Of a stretch of 64,000 bases of DNA, positions 37,357-47,450 are shown piece after piece. A model generated the notes under the pieces. It was not told where the DNA came from, ran no database searches, and saw only the letters and a program-made list of their open reading frames with translations. This stretch comes from Nocardioides sp. W7. GTDB lineage: Bacteria > Actinomycetota > Actinomycetes > Propionibacteriales > Nocardioidaceae. The translations under genes were made by a program, and so were the position numbers. The DNA lies in NCBI RefSeq assembly GCF_022919075.1, contig NZ_CP095078.1, positions 1,488,001 to 1,552,000 on the forward strand, written 5' to 3'. Positions within the stretch are counted from its first letter, which is position 1. Every line of letters starts with the position of its first letter.

Positions 37357-38118
37357 TCAGTGCGGGTCGGCCGGGTGCAGCGCGAGCGCCGAGCGGGAGC
37401 GCAGGTGGGCCTCGCAGTGGCGGACGAGCTCGTCGTACGCCGCCCGGCCCATCAGCTCGGTGAGCTCGGGCGCCGAGGTGAGGTAGAGCGGCTCGACGGC
37501 GACGTGGGCCTCGGTGTTGCCGGTGCAGTACCAGTCCAGGTCGTGCCCGCCGGGACCCCAGCCGCGGCGGTCGTACTCGCTGATCGAGACCTCGGTGTAC
37601 GACGTTCCGTCCGGCCCGGTGACCTCGCGGAAGGTCCGCCGGATCGGCAGCTGCCAGCACACGTCCGGCTTGGTCTCCAGCGGGTTCTTCTCCAGCACGT
37701 ATGCCAGCGCGTGCAGGGCGCACCCGGCCCCGGCGGCGAAGTCGGTGCGGTTGTGGAACACGCAGGCCCGCTGGCCGTCGACCTCGATGGTCAGCGTCTT
37801 GCGCTCCCCGTCGTCGTCGAGCTCCACCCAGTCCTCGCGGCGGAGCTCACCGGCGGGCCTGTGCTGCCAGAGCCCCTCGTCGAGCTGGGCGACGAAGCCG
37901 GCGACCCGCTCCTCGTCCTCGCCGTCGGCGAAGTGCGCCCCGAGGGTGCAGCACCCGACGTCGGGGGCGTCGGCGTAGATGCCGGGGCAGCCCTGCCCGA
38001 AGATGCAGGTGTAGCTCGACGTGAGCCAGGTCAAGTCGCACCGCATCAGCTCGGTCTCGTCGGCCGGGTTGACGAACTCCACCCAGGCGCGGGGGAACAC
38101 CAGGTCGACCTCGGGCAC
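37357..38118 (-). CDS. Cysteine-rich conserved protein, possible metal or Fe-S binding (Rv0495c-like)
   Basis: The 253-residue protein was not assigned a reaction. It carries [52 protein letters not shown] and [10 protein letters not shown]. The many paired cysteines suggest a metal or iron-sulfur centre, as in YkgJ/DUF3109-like proteins, but this is an analogy. GTG 38118 is six bases after TACGCT (38130-38125), so a leaderless start is favoured over longer frames to 38196. It is divergent from the phosphatase gene, as in mycobacteria (recalled). Confidence 0.75.
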   Translation of the reverse strand: MPEVDLVFPRAWVEFVNPADETELMRCDLTWLTSSYTCIFGQGCPGIYADAPDVGCCTLGAHFADGEDEERVAGFVAQLDEGLWQHRPAGELRREDWVELDDDGERKTLTIEVDGQRACVFHNRTDFAAGAGCALHALAYVLEKNPLETKPDVCWQLPIRRTFREVTGPDGTSYTEVSISEYDRRGWGPGGHDLDWYCTGNTEAHVAVEPLYLTSAPELTELMGRAAYDELVRHCEAHLRSRSALALHPADPH

Positions 38119-38124
38119 CCGTCC

Positions 38125-38155
38125 AGCGTACGGGCCGGCGCGCGACGGGTACGTT
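38125..38155. promoter_or_regulatory. Compact divergent leaderless promoters
   Basis: TACGCT on the minus strand (38130-38125) is six bases from the GTG at 38118. TACGTT on the plus strand (38150-38155) is six bases from the ATG at 38162. Neither start has a ribosome binding site. The whole control region is 43 bases. Confidence 0.55.
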
Positions 38156-38161
38156 GGAGTC

Positions 38162-39103
38162 ATGCGCGTGGGCGTCCTCGACATCGGATCCAACACCGGC
38201 CACCTGCTGGTGGTCGACGCCCACGGCGGTGCGGCGCCGCTCCCGGCGTACTCCTACAAGCAGCCGCTGCGGCTCGCCGAGCACCTCGACGCCGCGGGCG
38301 CGGTCACCCAGGTCGGCATCGACGCGCTGACGGAGTTCACCGCGGGCGCGCTGCTGGTCGCGGAGGACAAGGGCTGCGAGGACATGCTCGCGTTCGCGAC
38401 CTCGGCGGTGCGGGACGCCTCGAACTCCGACGCGGTGCTCGAGCACGTCCGCGAGCGCACCGGTGTCGACATCGGGGTGCTGTCGGGCGAGGACGAGGCC
38501 CGGCTGACCTTCCTCGCCGTACGCCGCTGGTTCGGCTGGTCGGCCGGCCGGCTGGCGGTCTTCGACATCGGCGGCGGTTCGCTGGAGATCGCGGGCGGCA
38601 GCGACGAGGCGCCGGACGTGGCCTGGTCGCTGCCCCTGGGAGCCGGTCGGCTGGCCCGCACCTGGTTCGGCGGCGAGACCCCGGACGAGGACGCGATCCG
38701 TCGGGTGCGCAAGGAGATCCGGGCTCAGATCGCCCGCGACGCGGGCAACCTGCTGCGCGCCGGCCGCCCCGACCGGGCGGCGGCGACCTCCAAGACCTTC
38801 CGGTCGCTGGCCCGGATCTGCGGCGCGGCGCCGTCGGCCGACGGCGCGCTGGCGTCGCGCAGCCTGCCGCTGCGCGAGCTGACCGCGTGGATCCCCAAGC
38901 TGGCGGCGATGACGCCCGCCGAGCTGGGTGACCTGCCCGGGGTCTCCCCGAGCCGCACCCACCAGATCGTGCCGGGCGCACTGGTCGCGGAGGCCTGCAT
39001 GGACATCTTCGACCTGACCGAGCTGGAGATCTGCCCGTGGGCGCTGCGCGAGGGAGTCATCCTCGAGCGCCTCGACCAGATGTCGGTCCTGGTCGCGCCG
39101 TGA
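38162..39103 (+). CDS. Ppx/GppA-family phosphatase
   Basis: This is an exopolyphosphatase or pppGpp phosphohydrolase of the ASKHA fold. The 313-residue protein has [17 protein letters not shown] at the start, [27 protein letters not shown] and [14 protein letters not shown], the phosphate-binding loops. It lacks the C-terminal HD domain of longer Ppx proteins, like the short mycobacterial Ppx1. The stop overlaps the next gene (GTGA). Confidence 0.9.
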   Translation: MRVGVLDIGSNTGHLLVVDAHGGAAPLPAYSYKQPLRLAEHLDAAGAVTQVGIDALTEFTAGALLVAEDKGCEDMLAFATSAVRDASNSDAVLEHVRERTGVDIGVLSGEDEARLTFLAVRRWFGWSAGRLAVFDIGGGSLEIAGGSDEAPDVAWSLPLGAGRLARTWFGGETPDEDAIRRVRKEIRAQIARDAGNLLRAGRPDRAAATSKTFRSLARICGAAPSADGALASRSLPLRELTAWIPKLAAMTPAELGDLPGVSPSRTHQIVPGALVAEACMDIFDLTELEICPWALREGVILERLDQMSVLVAP

Positions 39104-39894
39104 GCCCGGTCCGGGTCGGCCTGTCGACGTCCTCGGTCTACCCCGAGTCCTCGGCCCACGCCTTCGGCTACGCCGCCTCCGTCGGCTACGACACCGTCGA
39201 GGTGATGGTCGGCATCGACGCGCTGAGCCAGCAGACCAGCGCGATCCTGCAGCTCTCCGAGCACCACGGGATCCCCGTCTCGGCCGTGCACGCTCCCTGC
39301 CTGCTCTTCACGCAGCGGGTCTGGGGCACCGAGCCGTGGGGGAAGCTGGAGCGCTCGGCGGAGATGGCGCACGAGGTCGGTGCGGCGGTGGTCGTCGTAC
39401 ACCCGCCGTTCCGGTGGCAGAAGGAGTACGCCGCCGGCTTCGTCGACGGCATCGCCGCGTTGGAGGAGTCGACCGGCATCGCCTTCGCGGTGGAGAACAT
39501 GTATCCCTGGCGCGCCTCGCAGAAGCGCGGCATGGAGATGTACCTGCCCGGCTGGGACCCCTCGGCGGAGCCCTACGCCAACACCACCATCGACCTCTCG
39601 CACGCGGCGATCGCCCAGTCCGACGTGATCGAGATGGCCGACCGGCTGGGGGACCGGCTGCGCCACGTCCACCTCACCGACGGGACCGGCTCGGCCAAGG
39701 ACGAGCACCTGGTGCCCGGCCGCGGTGCGATGGGCGCCGCGGCGTTCCTGCGGCACATCGCGGCCGCCGGATTCTCCGGCGAGATCATCCTCGAGATCAA
39801 CACCCGCCGGTGCAGCACGCGTGAGGAGCGCGAGGCCGACCTGCGCGAGTCGCTGGAGTTCGCCCGCGAGCACTTCGCCGTCACGACGCCCTGA
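39100..39894 (+). CDS. TIM-barrel protein of the xylose isomerase/AP endonuclease 2 superfamily
   Basis: The 264-residue protein begins [15 protein letters not shown] and contains [46 protein letters not shown] and [16 protein letters not shown]. These carry the His, Glu and Asp metal ligands of the fold, so a sugar isomerase, epimerase or endonuclease IV-like activity is possible. Its mycobacterial counterpart (Rv0498 as recalled) is also uncharacterised. GTG 39100 overlaps the phosphatase stop; a longer frame from 39037 lies inside that gene. Confidence 0.85.
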   Translation: MSPVRVGLSTSSVYPESSAHAFGYAASVGYDTVEVMVGIDALSQQTSAILQLSEHHGIPVSAVHAPCLLFTQRVWGTEPWGKLERSAEMAHEVGAAVVVVHPPFRWQKEYAAGFVDGIAALEESTGIAFAVENMYPWRASQKRGMEMYLPGWDPSAEPYANTTIDLSHAAIAQSDVIEMADRLGDRLRHVHLTDGTGSAKDEHLVPGRGAMGAAAFLRHIAAAGFSGEIILEINTRRCSTREEREADLRESLEFAREHFAVTTP

Positions 39895-39907
39895 TGACTG
39901 GCCGCGG

Positions 39908-40498
39908 ATGAGTGGCGCGCGCCGCGGCCGTCGGCCCGGTGCCCCGGACACCCGGGCGGCGATCCTCGCGGCGGCCCGGGCGCGCTTCGCGGCCCAGGGG
40001 TACGCCGGCACCTCGGTCCGGGGGGTGGCCGCGGACGCCGGCGTGGACGCCGCCCTCGTGCACCACTACTTCGGCACCAAGGACGACCTGTTCGTCGCCG
40101 CTCTCGAGCTGCGGGTCGACCCGCGGGTGGCCGTGCTGCCCGTGATCGAGGGTGGCGTCGAGGGGGCGGGCGAGCGGCTGATGCGGCTGTTCGTCTCGGT
40201 CTGGGACGACGAGGAGGCCCGGCTGCCGCTGCTGGTCCTGATCCGGGGGATCGCCGACCCCGAGCGGCAGAACCTCGTCCGCGACGGCTTCGTGCGGATG
40301 GTGCTCGGGCCGGTGGGTGCCGGCCTGGCGCTGGACGAGCCCGAGCGGCGTACGGCGCTCGTCGCCTCCCAGCTCGTGGGCCTGGTGATGCTGCGCTACG
40401 TCCTCGCCGTCGAGCCGCTCGCGTCCACTCCGGCCGAGACGCTGGTGGCGACGTACGCCCCGGTCCTGCAGGGCTACCTGTCCGGCCCGCTTCCCTGA
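39908..40498 (+). CDS. TetR-family regulator of the adjacent ABC exporter
   Basis: The 196-residue protein has an N-terminal helix-turn-helix, FAAQGYAGTSVRGVAADAGV followed by DAALVHHYFGTKDDLF. The C-terminal domain fits the TetR_C group found with drug exporters. It lies 43 bases before an ABC-2 type transporter pair in the same orientation, and an inverted repeat at that junction is its likely operator. ATG 39908 has only weak upstream GC-rich sequence as a ribosome site. Confidence 0.9.
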   Translation: MSGARRGRRPGAPDTRAAILAAARARFAAQGYAGTSVRGVAADAGVDAALVHHYFGTKDDLFVAALELRVDPRVAVLPVIEGGVEGAGERLMRLFVSVWDDEEARLPLLVLIRGIADPERQNLVRDGFVRMVLGPVGAGLALDEPERRTALVASQLVGLVMLRYVLAVEPLASTPAETLVATYAPVLQGYLSGPLP

Positions 40499-40525
40499 CC
40501 CCTTCCGCTGGCGCGGCACCCGGCG

Positions 40526-40541
40526 CATAATTCATCACACG

Positions 40542-40549
<8 letters not shown>
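40526..40549 (+). promoter_or_regulatory. Candidate TetR operator and -10 box of the ABC exporter
   Basis: ATTCATC (40530-40536) and GGTGAAT (40541-40547) form an inverted repeat with one mismatched pair in the arms. It overlaps a -10 candidate, CATAAT (40526-40531), and the GTG start at 40542. Binding here would block both promoter and start. Confidence 0.5.
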
Positions 40550-41239
<690 letters not shown>

Positions 41240-41243
<4 letters not shown>

Positions 41244-41974
41244 ACCCCCGGATCACCGCCGCCGTCGCGGTGCGGGTGCTCACCCAGCTGCGCCGCGACC
41301 GGCGCACGATGGCGATGCTGCTGGTGCTGCCCTGCTTGCTGATCACCCTGCTGTGGTGGATGTTCGAGGGGGCTCCCGCCACCTTCGACCGGCTCGGTCC
41401 GGGACTGCTGGCGATCTTCCCGTTCATCGTGATGTTCCTGGTCACCAGCGTCACGACGCTGCGCGAACGCAGCAGTGGCACCCTCGAGCGGCTGCTCGCG
41501 ATGCCGATGGGCAAGCTCGACTTCCTGGGCGGCTACGCACTCGCGTTCGGCCTGGTGGCGACGGTCCAGTCCGTCCTCGCCGTGACGGTCAGCGTCGGCC
41601 TGCTCGGACTGGAGGTCCGGGGCCCGATCTGGCTGCTGACCGCCGTCGCGGTCGCCGACGCGCTGCTGGGTACGGCGCTCGGGCTGCTGGTGAGCGCGTT
41701 CGCCGGCACGGAGTTCCAGGCGGTGCAGTTCATGCCGGCGATCGTGATCCCGCAGATCCTGCTCTGCGGCCTGTTCGTGCCGCGCGCGGCACTGCCGGAC
41801 GTGCTCGGCGCGATCAGCGACGTGCTGCCGCTGAGCTACGCCACCGACGCGATGCAGCACCTCACCAGGTCCGCGGCGATCGGCGAGGTCGTCCGGGACC
41901 TGGCGGTGGTGCTGGCCGTCGCCGTCGCCGGCCTGGCGCTCGGGGCGGCGACCCTGCGCCGTCGTACCCCCTGA
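41240..41974 (+). CDS. ABC-2 type exporter permease
   Basis: The 244-residue membrane protein has six spans and the ABC-2 features LRERSSGTLERLLAMPMG after the second span and a re-entrant stretch near VIPQILLCGLFVPRAALP. With the preceding ATPase it forms a DrrAB-type exporter. The substrate is unknown. The TetR gene upstream suggests induction by a small molecule. Confidence 0.91.
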
Positions 41975-42017
41975 CCGCCGCTGCCGAGAGAACACCCGGA
42001 GCGGCGGGAGGGCCACG

Positions 42018-42023
42018 TAGCCT
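42018..42023 (+). promoter_or_regulatory. -10 element of a leaderless proline dehydrogenase promoter
   Basis: TAGCCT is six bases before the ATG at 42030, with no ribosome binding site in between. Confidence 0.5.
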
Positions 42024-42029
42024 GAGGGC

Positions 42030-42980
42030 ATGTCGATGCTCCGCCAGCCGATCCTGCTGATGTCTCGCAGCGGGTGGCTCAAGTCGCTCGTCAGCACGCT
42101 CCCGGTCTCCTCGGGGATCGTGACGAGCTACGTGCCCGGCGAGACGACGGAGTCGGCCGTCGCGGCGACCACCCGGCTCGCCGAGGACGGTCTCCGGGCC
42201 ACCCTCGACCACCTCGGGGAGGACACCCTCCACGTCGACCAGGCCGACGCGACCGTCGAGGCGTACGTCGTCCTGCTCCGCGAGCTGGCCACCGCGGGGC
42301 TGACGCCGGGGGCGGAGGTCTCGGTGAAGCTGACCGCCATCGGGCTGTCCCTGCCCGACGACGCCGGCTTCGGGGGCGGGCCCAAGATCGCGCTCGAGAA
42401 CGCCCGCACCATCTGCCGGGCGGCCCGCAACGCCGGCACCACGGTCACGATCGACATGGAGGACCACACCACCACCGACGCGACGCTGGCGATCCTGCGC
42501 GAGCTGCGCAAGGACTTCCCCGAGACGGGGGCGGTGCTGCAGGCCTACCTGCGTCGTACCGAGGCCGACTGCCGGGCCCTGGCGTACGAGGGCTCCCGGG
42601 TGCGGCTGTGCAAGGGCGCCTACTCCGAGCCCGAGTCGGTCGCGTTCCAGGACCGCCTCGAGGTCGACAAGGCCTACGTGCGCTGCCTGAAGGTCCTGCT
42701 GGCGGGTCGCGGCTACCCGATGATCGCGACCCACGACCCGCGGATGGTCGAGATCGCGTCGTCGCTGGCCAGCCGGTACCACCGGGTGCCCGGCACGTAC
42801 GAGTTCCAGATGCTCTACGGCATCCGCCCCGAGGAGCAGAGGCGGCTCTCGGACGCCGGCGAGACGGTGCGGGTCTACGTGCCGTACGGCGCCGAGTGGT
42901 ACGGCTACCTGATGCGCCGGCTCGCGGAGCGCCCGCAGAACCTGTCATTCTTCGCCAAGTCCCTGATCTCCAAGAAGTAG
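42030..42980 (+). CDS. Proline dehydrogenase
   Basis: This FAD enzyme oxidises proline to pyrroline-5-carboxylate. The 316-residue, monofunctional protein has VSVKLTAIGLSL, VTIDMEDHTTTDATL, GAVLQAYLRRTEADC, RVRLCKGAYSEPESVAF, IATHDPRM and YGAEWYGYLMRRLAERP, the conserved barrel strands and substrate arginines. The P5C dehydrogenase partner is not nearby; instead proC, which runs the reverse reduction, follows 19 bases later. Confidence 0.94.
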   Translation: MSMLRQPILLMSRSGWLKSLVSTLPVSSGIVTSYVPGETTESAVAATTRLAEDGLRATLDHLGEDTLHVDQADATVEAYVVLLRELATAGLTPGAEVSVKLTAIGLSLPDDAGFGGGPKIALENARTICRAARNAGTTVTIDMEDHTTTDATLAILRELRKDFPETGAVLQAYLRRTEADCRALAYEGSRVRLCKGAYSEPESVAFQDRLEVDKAYVRCLKVLLAGRGYPMIATHDPRMVEIASSLASRYHRVPGTYEFQMLYGIRPEEQRRLSDAGETVRVYVPYGAEWYGYLMRRLAERPQNLSFFAKSLISKK

Positions 42981-42999
42981 TCGCCTCCCGAGGAGTTTG

Positions 43000-43806
43000 A
43001 TGAGCTCGCAGACCGCCATCGTCGGTGCCGGGGTGATGGGCGAGACCCTGTTGTCCGGCCTGGTCCGCGCAGGTCGACGGGTCGATGACCTGCTGGTCGG
43101 GGAGAAGCGCGCCGAGCGCGCCCGCGAGCTCGAGGAGCGGTACGGCGTCGCCGTCGTCGGCAACGTCGAGGCGGCCCGCAAGGCCGACACCGTCATGCTG
43201 GTCGTCAAGCCGCAGGACATGGCCGACGTGCTCGCCGAGATCGCTCCCGCGCTCCGACCCGGACAGCTGCTGGTCTCGCTCGCCGCCGGCATCACCACCG
43301 CGTTCATCGAGTCGCGGGTGCCCGACGGCGTCGCCGTCGTCCGGGTCATGCCGAACACGCCGGCGCTGGTCGACGAGGGGATGGCCGCGATCTCGCCGGG
43401 CTCGCACTGCAGCGAGGAGCACCTGGCCGAGGCCGAGGAGCTGATGGGCTCGGTCGGCAAGGTGCTGCGGATCCCCGAGCGTCAGCAGGACGCGGTCACG
43501 GCCATCTCGGGCAGCGGGCCGGCGTACGTCTTCTTCGTGGTGGAGTCGATGATCGAGGCCGGGGTCCACCTCGGACTGCCGCGCGCGACCGCCACCGACC
43601 TGGTCATCCAGACGGTCGTCGGCTCCGGGAAGATGCTCCGCGAGACCGGCACCCATCCGACGGTGCTGCGCGAGCAGGTCACCTCGCCCGCCGGCACCAC
43701 CGCCGCCGCGCTGCGCGAGCTGGAGGTCCACAAGGTGCGGGCGGCGTTCCTGGCCGCCATGGAGGCGGCGCGCGACCGCTCGCGCGAGCTGGCCGAGGGC
43801 CAGTGA
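43000..43806 (+). CDS. proC: Pyrroline-5-carboxylate reductase
   Basis: ProC reduces pyrroline-5-carboxylate to proline with NAD(P)H. The 268-residue protein has the Rossmann start TAIVGAGVMGETLLSGL and VVKPQDMADVL. The family signature covers MPNTPALVDEGMAAI, AISGSGPAYVFFVVESM and TSPAGTTAAALRELE. AGGAG at 42991-42995 supports ATG 43000 over TTG 42997. It abuts the following gene with a TGATG overlap. Confidence 0.95.
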   Translation: MSSQTAIVGAGVMGETLLSGLVRAGRRVDDLLVGEKRAERARELEERYGVAVVGNVEAARKADTVMLVVKPQDMADVLAEIAPALRPGQLLVSLAAGITTAFIESRVPDGVAVVRVMPNTPALVDEGMAAISPGSHCSEEHLAEAEELMGSVGKVLRIPERQQDAVTAISGSGPAYVFFVVESMIEAGVHLGLPRATATDLVIQTVVGSGKMLRETGTHPTVLREQVTSPAGTTAAALRELEVHKVRAAFLAAMEAARDRSRELAEGQ

Positions 43807-44351
43807 TGCTGCCGCTCGCCTGGGGCGCCACCCCGGACGAGCACGCCCGGCCCTACCCGGCCGACACCCTGGTCGACCGGCCGCTGCTGCTCACGCGCGC
43901 GGTCGACGTCGCCGCTCCCGTGCCGCTCACCTGGCGCTGGCTGTGCCAGGTCGCGGTGGCGCCGTACTCCTACGACTGGATCGACAACGGCGGCCGGGGC
44001 TCCCCGCGCGAGCTGACCCGCGGAGCCGACGAGCTCGTCCTCGGACAGGCGATGGCGAAGGTCTTCACGCTGACGTCGTACGACGTCGCGCACCAGTGGA
44101 CCGCGCTCACCGACGCCCGCGGCCGCAGGCTGTTCGGCCCCTGTGCGATGACCTTCGCCGCCGAGCCGTCGGGTGCCGACTCGCGCATCGTCTGCCGCCT
44201 CGCGGTCGCCGCCGGCAGCCCCCTCGAACGCGTGCGCGCCCAGGCCCTGGCCTGGGGCGACCTGGTGATGATGCGCAAGCAGCTGCACACGCTGAAGGAG
44301 CTCGCCGAGCGCGATGCGCGACGCCAGGCCGGGTCGTCTCCCGCATCCTGA
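43806..44351 (+). CDS. SRPBCC/START-like protein of unknown ligand
   Basis: The 181-residue protein has the pattern of a polyketide cyclase or START-like fold: LLTRAVDVAAPVPLTWRWLCQ near the start, a middle with SYDWIDNGGRGSPRELT and a C-terminal helix DLVMMRKQLHTLKELAE. Ligand unknown. ATG 43806 overlaps the last base of the proC stop; GTG 43803 is an alternative. Co-transcription with proC is likely. Confidence 0.78.
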   Translation: MLPLAWGATPDEHARPYPADTLVDRPLLLTRAVDVAAPVPLTWRWLCQVAVAPYSYDWIDNGGRGSPRELTRGADELVLGQAMAKVFTLTSYDVAHQWTALTDARGRRLFGPCAMTFAAEPSGADSRIVCRLAVAAGSPLERVRAQALAWGDLVMMRKQLHTLKELAERDARRQAGSSPAS

Positions 44352-44720
44352 GGGAGCGCTGCCCTGGACGGCACCGCCTGGCTCGGTCGCGGTCCGACGA
44401 CATCCCCGAGCCCGCCCCTTCCGTGAGTGGCAGCTGGCGCGAGCGCGCTCCGTCGCCGCGCTCGCCGCCGTCAGGGGTGTGGACGGGAAGGAGGTGCTGG
44501 TGGGCGTGGCGGCGTCGACCTGCCCTACCGGCTCGCGGGCTCCGGTGTCCGGCCGGAGCGATGGCCCGCTGATGGCGGGCAGGGGCTACGTGGACGACGA
44601 GCGCACCGAGGTTGGACGACCGGGATGCCCGCGGTCTACGACCAAGGAATGGGCCCCGGGGACCCGTAGCCCGCCGAGCGGTCTCGATGCGCACCCGTGC
44701 CCCTGGGGAGCGAACGTCCC
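44352..44720. other. Gap without a convincing gene
   Basis: The 369 bases lie between convergent genes. Open frames on both strands are present but change frame without conserved motifs, have no ribosome sites and show no similarity I recognise. The region may hold decayed sequence next to the DUF222/HNH gene. The only structure seen is a hairpin at its right end. Confidence 0.6.
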
Positions 44721-44736
44721 TCAGGGGTGCGGGGTG
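44692..44736 (-). terminator. Hairpin at the end of the DUF222/HNH gene
   Basis: CACCCGTGCCCCTGGGG pairs imperfectly with CCCTCAGGGGTGCGGGGTG around AGCGAACGT. The stem covers the stop codon of the minus-strand gene. It is a likely terminator with several mismatches. Confidence 0.4.
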
Positions 44737-46019
44737 ATCTCGGTGGTGCCGAGGTGATCGCGGTTGAAGCTCAGATCGTTTGGACTCCTCCAAACCACGG
44801 TGGTGTCGTCGAGCTTGTCGTAGCGCCACCTGGTGTGCGTTTTCGCCCGATGATGGCGGCGGCAGAGCGGGGCGATGTTGCAGTCGCAGGTGGGTCCGCC
44901 GCGGGCGGCTGGGTCGATGTGGTCGCAGTCGCAGCGTCGGGCCGGCTTGCGGCACCACGGGAACACGCACGTGTGTTGGAGCAGGACCTGGCGTTCGCGG
45001 AGCCGGTCCGGGGTCTCGTAGGCGTCGACGTGGACGTGGCCGTCGAGGTCGATGACCGGCTTGATCACGACCTGGGTGTCGGGGTTGGCGCACCAGGTCT
45101 TCACCTGTTCGGCCGTCACGAACGAGCGGGTCTCCTCGACCCGAGCCAGGTGCAGCTCGTTCCCGGCCCCGGCGAGGGCTGCCTCGGAGAGATGCACGTG
45201 CAGCAGCACCTGCCGGGGCCGCTTCCGCCGCGGGTCGTCCGCGGCGGGCTCCCCGGTGTTGAGTTCCAGGGACAGCTGGCGGCGGGCGAGGTCGCCGACG
45301 GCGATCGAGCGGCGGATGTCGACCGGCACGTCGAGGCCGAGCTGGCCGAGTTCGCGGGCGCGGCGGGCGACGGCGTCTTCGAGGTCGAGGGCGTCGGCCA
45401 GGTCCAGGGTGCCGTGCACGTCGACGGTGCCGTCGAAGGAGACCTGCTGGCGGTCGATGTCGAAGTGCCGCTTCTCGAAGGCCGCCTCCCGCCGGGCTCT
45501 AGCTTCGGCGGGGTCGTACGTGACCCGGGCTTCCTCGACGGTGCGGTCGAGCTGGGCGATCGAGACCTTGTGGGCCACCGCGTGCAGGTGCGCGTCGACG
45601 TACGCGGCACCCTCCATGGGGAGGTCGTTGGTGGCTTTGGCGATCCGGCGGGCCTTCCACACCGGCAGGTCGAGGGCCTGGACCCGGCCGTAGAGGTTCG
45701 GCAACCGGTGCGCCAGCTCGACCGCATCGCCGAGGTGGATCCGCCCGGCATCGGTCGACAGACCGAGGGCGGCAGCGAACTCCAACACCGAGAACTCGCT
45801 AATCAACGGGGCGCCCTCCCCGGCGATCGCGACCGGCTCCTGACTGCCCGGAACCAGGCTCGCGGCCTCATCGAGGGACTCGGTCGAGTGCATCGCCGCC
45901 CAGGCCACCGCGGACGCCAACAAGTCGGCCTCCGCCCGGGCCGCGACGGTGCGGCGGGCGCGCACGAACGCAAGCAACGCAGCTGCGTCATCGCAGTCGA
46001 GCAGCTCCCCGTTGGCCAT
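44721..46019 (-). CDS. DUF222 domain HNH endonuclease-like protein (13E12-type)
   Basis: The 432-residue protein has a long helical DUF222 region (about 1-320) and a C-terminal HNH domain, CDHIDPAARGGPTCDCNIAPLCRRHHRAKTH. The family is present in many copies in actinobacterial genomes and is related to the mycobacterial 13E12 repeats. Nuclease activity and role are unproven. ATG 46019 is six bases after TACAAT (46031-46026), an excellent leaderless -10. No terminal repeats or target duplication were found, so mobility is not supported here. Confidence 0.88.
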   Translation of the reverse strand: MANGELLDCDDAAALLAFVRARRTVAARAEADLLASAVAWAAMHSTESLDEAASLVPGSQEPVAIAGEGAPLISEFSVLEFAAALGLSTDAGRIHLGDAVELAHRLPNLYGRVQALDLPVWKARRIAKATNDLPMEGAAYVDAHLHAVAHKVSIAQLDRTVEEARVTYDPAEARARREAAFEKRHFDIDRQQVSFDGTVDVHGTLDLADALDLEDAVARRARELGQLGLDVPVDIRRSIAVGDLARRQLSLELNTGEPAADDPRRKRPRQVLLHVHLSEAALAGAGNELHLARVEETRSFVTAEQVKTWCANPDTQVVIKPVIDLDGHVHVDAYETPDRLRERQVLLQHTCVFPWCRKPARRCDCDHIDPAARGGPTCDCNIAPLCRRHHRAKTHTRWRYDKLDDTTVVWRSPNDLSFNRDHLGTTEITPHP

Positions 46020-46273
46020 ACCAGTATTGTAGTGAAGCCCACCGACAGACCAGGGTGTTCATCCACAGCGGTGACCACGACGGTCGACCCGAAGCAACCG
46101 TGAGCCGACCAGCAACCGCGACCAGGTGCGACGAGTGCTGCGAACGACGAGCCCCTTATTTCATTGAAAGTCTTCGAACCAGCCTGGTGCCAAGAGGACA
46201 CCCCAACCCGCCGCCATGCGGAGACTCACCGGATCTCGACAACGTCAGGCGCCAGGGCGCCTGACCTGCTCGA

Positions 46274-46978
46274 TCACTGGGGTCCGGAGCTCCGCAGGGC
46301 GGCGACCAGCCCGAGCATGTCGTCGACCAGGCCGCGCACGACCGGCAGGCGGGAGAGGCGCACCATCCGGTCGACGATCGGCACCAGCCGGGACACCAGC
46401 TCGCGCGAGCGCCGCTGGTCGGGGCTGTCGTCGTACACCCAGAACAGCACGACCCCCATCTGCAGCAGCCACAGCAGCTCGGGCAGCTCGCGGCGCAGGT
46501 TGGCGGGGAGCTTGAGGTCGGTACCCTCGACGACCCGGGCGTAGAGGGCGGTCGACGCGGCCCGGGCGGGTGCGGACTCGGCGCTGAACGGGGAGAGGGG
46601 GGAGCGCGGGTCCGCGGCGTTCTTGAAGAACTGACCCGCGAACTCGTGGCTCGGCGCCGCGACCTCCAGCCACGCCTCCAGGACCCCGCGCAGCCGCGCG
46701 TCGAAGGAGGTCTCCCGCTCCAGCACGCCGGCGGCAGCGTCGGCGTGCTCGTCCTGCATCCCGTCGTAGAACGCCTGGATCAGGTGTTCCTTGGAGGCGA
46801 AGTAGTAGTAGGCGTTGCCGACGGAGACCCCGGCCTCGCCGGCGATCGCCCGCATCGTGGTCCGGTCGTAGCCGTCGCGACGGAACAGCCGCATCGCCGA
46901 CTCCAAGATGGTGCTGCGGGTCTGCTCGGCCTTCGCTGAACGGGCGGCAGGATCCGGCACAAGGCTCAGGGTAGCCAC
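46274..46978 (-). CDS. TetR-family regulator, probably autoregulatory
   Basis: The 234-residue protein has the helix-turn-helix FRRDGYDRTTMRAIAGEAGV followed by SVGNAYYYFASKEHL. It lies 31 bases downstream of a small membrane-protein gene on the same strand. Two perfect TGAACGCGTTCA palindromes sit at the promoter of that gene and are the obvious operator. GTG 46978 directly abuts CGGAG, so a GTG about 15 bases further in is possible. The effector is unknown. Confidence 0.9.
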   Translation of the reverse strand: MATLSLVPDPAARSAKAEQTRSTILESAMRLFRRDGYDRTTMRAIAGEAGVSVGNAYYYFASKEHLIQAFYDGMQDEHADAAAGVLERETSFDARLRGVLEAWLEVAAPSHEFAGQFFKNAADPRSPLSPFSAESAPARAASTALYARVVEGTDLKLPANLRRELPELLWLLQMGVVLFWVYDDSPDQRRSRELVSRLVPIVDRMVRLSRLPVVRGLVDDMLGLVAALRSSGPQ

Positions 46979-47009
46979 CTCCGATGAAGGGCCGGGTCGT
47001 GGAGCACGA
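46979..47009 (-). other. Short spacer inside the membrane protein-TetR operon
   Basis: Only 31 bases separate the two genes and no hairpin or promoter is visible. This supports one transcript from the operator-controlled promoter at 47480-47507. Confidence 0.4.
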
Positions 47010-47435
47010 TCAGCGCCCGGGTGCCGGGTACGGCGCCGCGTACGGCGGCATCTGGTTCGGCGGCGGGACCGGGGCCCTGCGGAGCGTCTCCATCCGGCTG
47101 CGGCGGCGGATCGCGTTGAAGACGTAGACGTTGAAGAAGTGCAGGACGCCGAGGACCAGGGTGACGACTCCGACCTTCACGCTCAGCTGCTCGAAGACCC
47201 CGGCGGCGTCCGGGACGGCCGTGCCGATGCGCAGGTAGAGGCTGACGAAGCCCAGGTTGAGCAGGTAGAAGCCGACCACCAGCAGCGTGTTGACGGCCTC
47301 GGCGAGCCGGTCGTTCCCGGCGAAGACGTCTTCGAGGAAGACCTTGCCGTTGCGCGACAGAGTGGTCGCCACCCAGATCGTCAGCGGCACGGTCACCAGC
47401 AGGTAGACGACGTAGGTCCAGACGGTCCAGCTCAT
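47010..47435 (-). CDS. Small membrane protein co-transcribed with TetR regulator
   Basis: The 141-residue protein has three predicted membrane spans (VWTYVVYLLVTVPLTIWVA, LLVVGFYLLNLGFVSLYL, VGVVTLVLGVLHFFNVYVF) and a basic, Pro-rich tail. I do not recognise a transport or enzyme motif. Expression is controlled by a well-defined promoter with two operator sites, and AAAGGAG lies six bases before ATG 47435. It may be a stress or membrane-perturbation response protein, which is a guess from the TetR partner. Confidence 0.82.
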   Translation of the reverse strand: MSWTVWTYVVYLLVTVPLTIWVATTLSRNGKVFLEDVFAGNDRLAEAVNTLLVVGFYLLNLGFVSLYLRIGTAVPDAAGVFEQLSVKVGVVTLVLGVLHFFNVYVFNAIRRRSRMETLRRAPVPPPNQMPPYAAPYPAPGR

Positions 47436-47450
47436 CTCGATCTCCTTTGT

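Noticed and set aside
44352..44757. Open frames in the gap before the DUF222 gene
   Set aside because: No family motif, no start signals, and the frames overlap each other; not enough for a gene or a named pseudogene.
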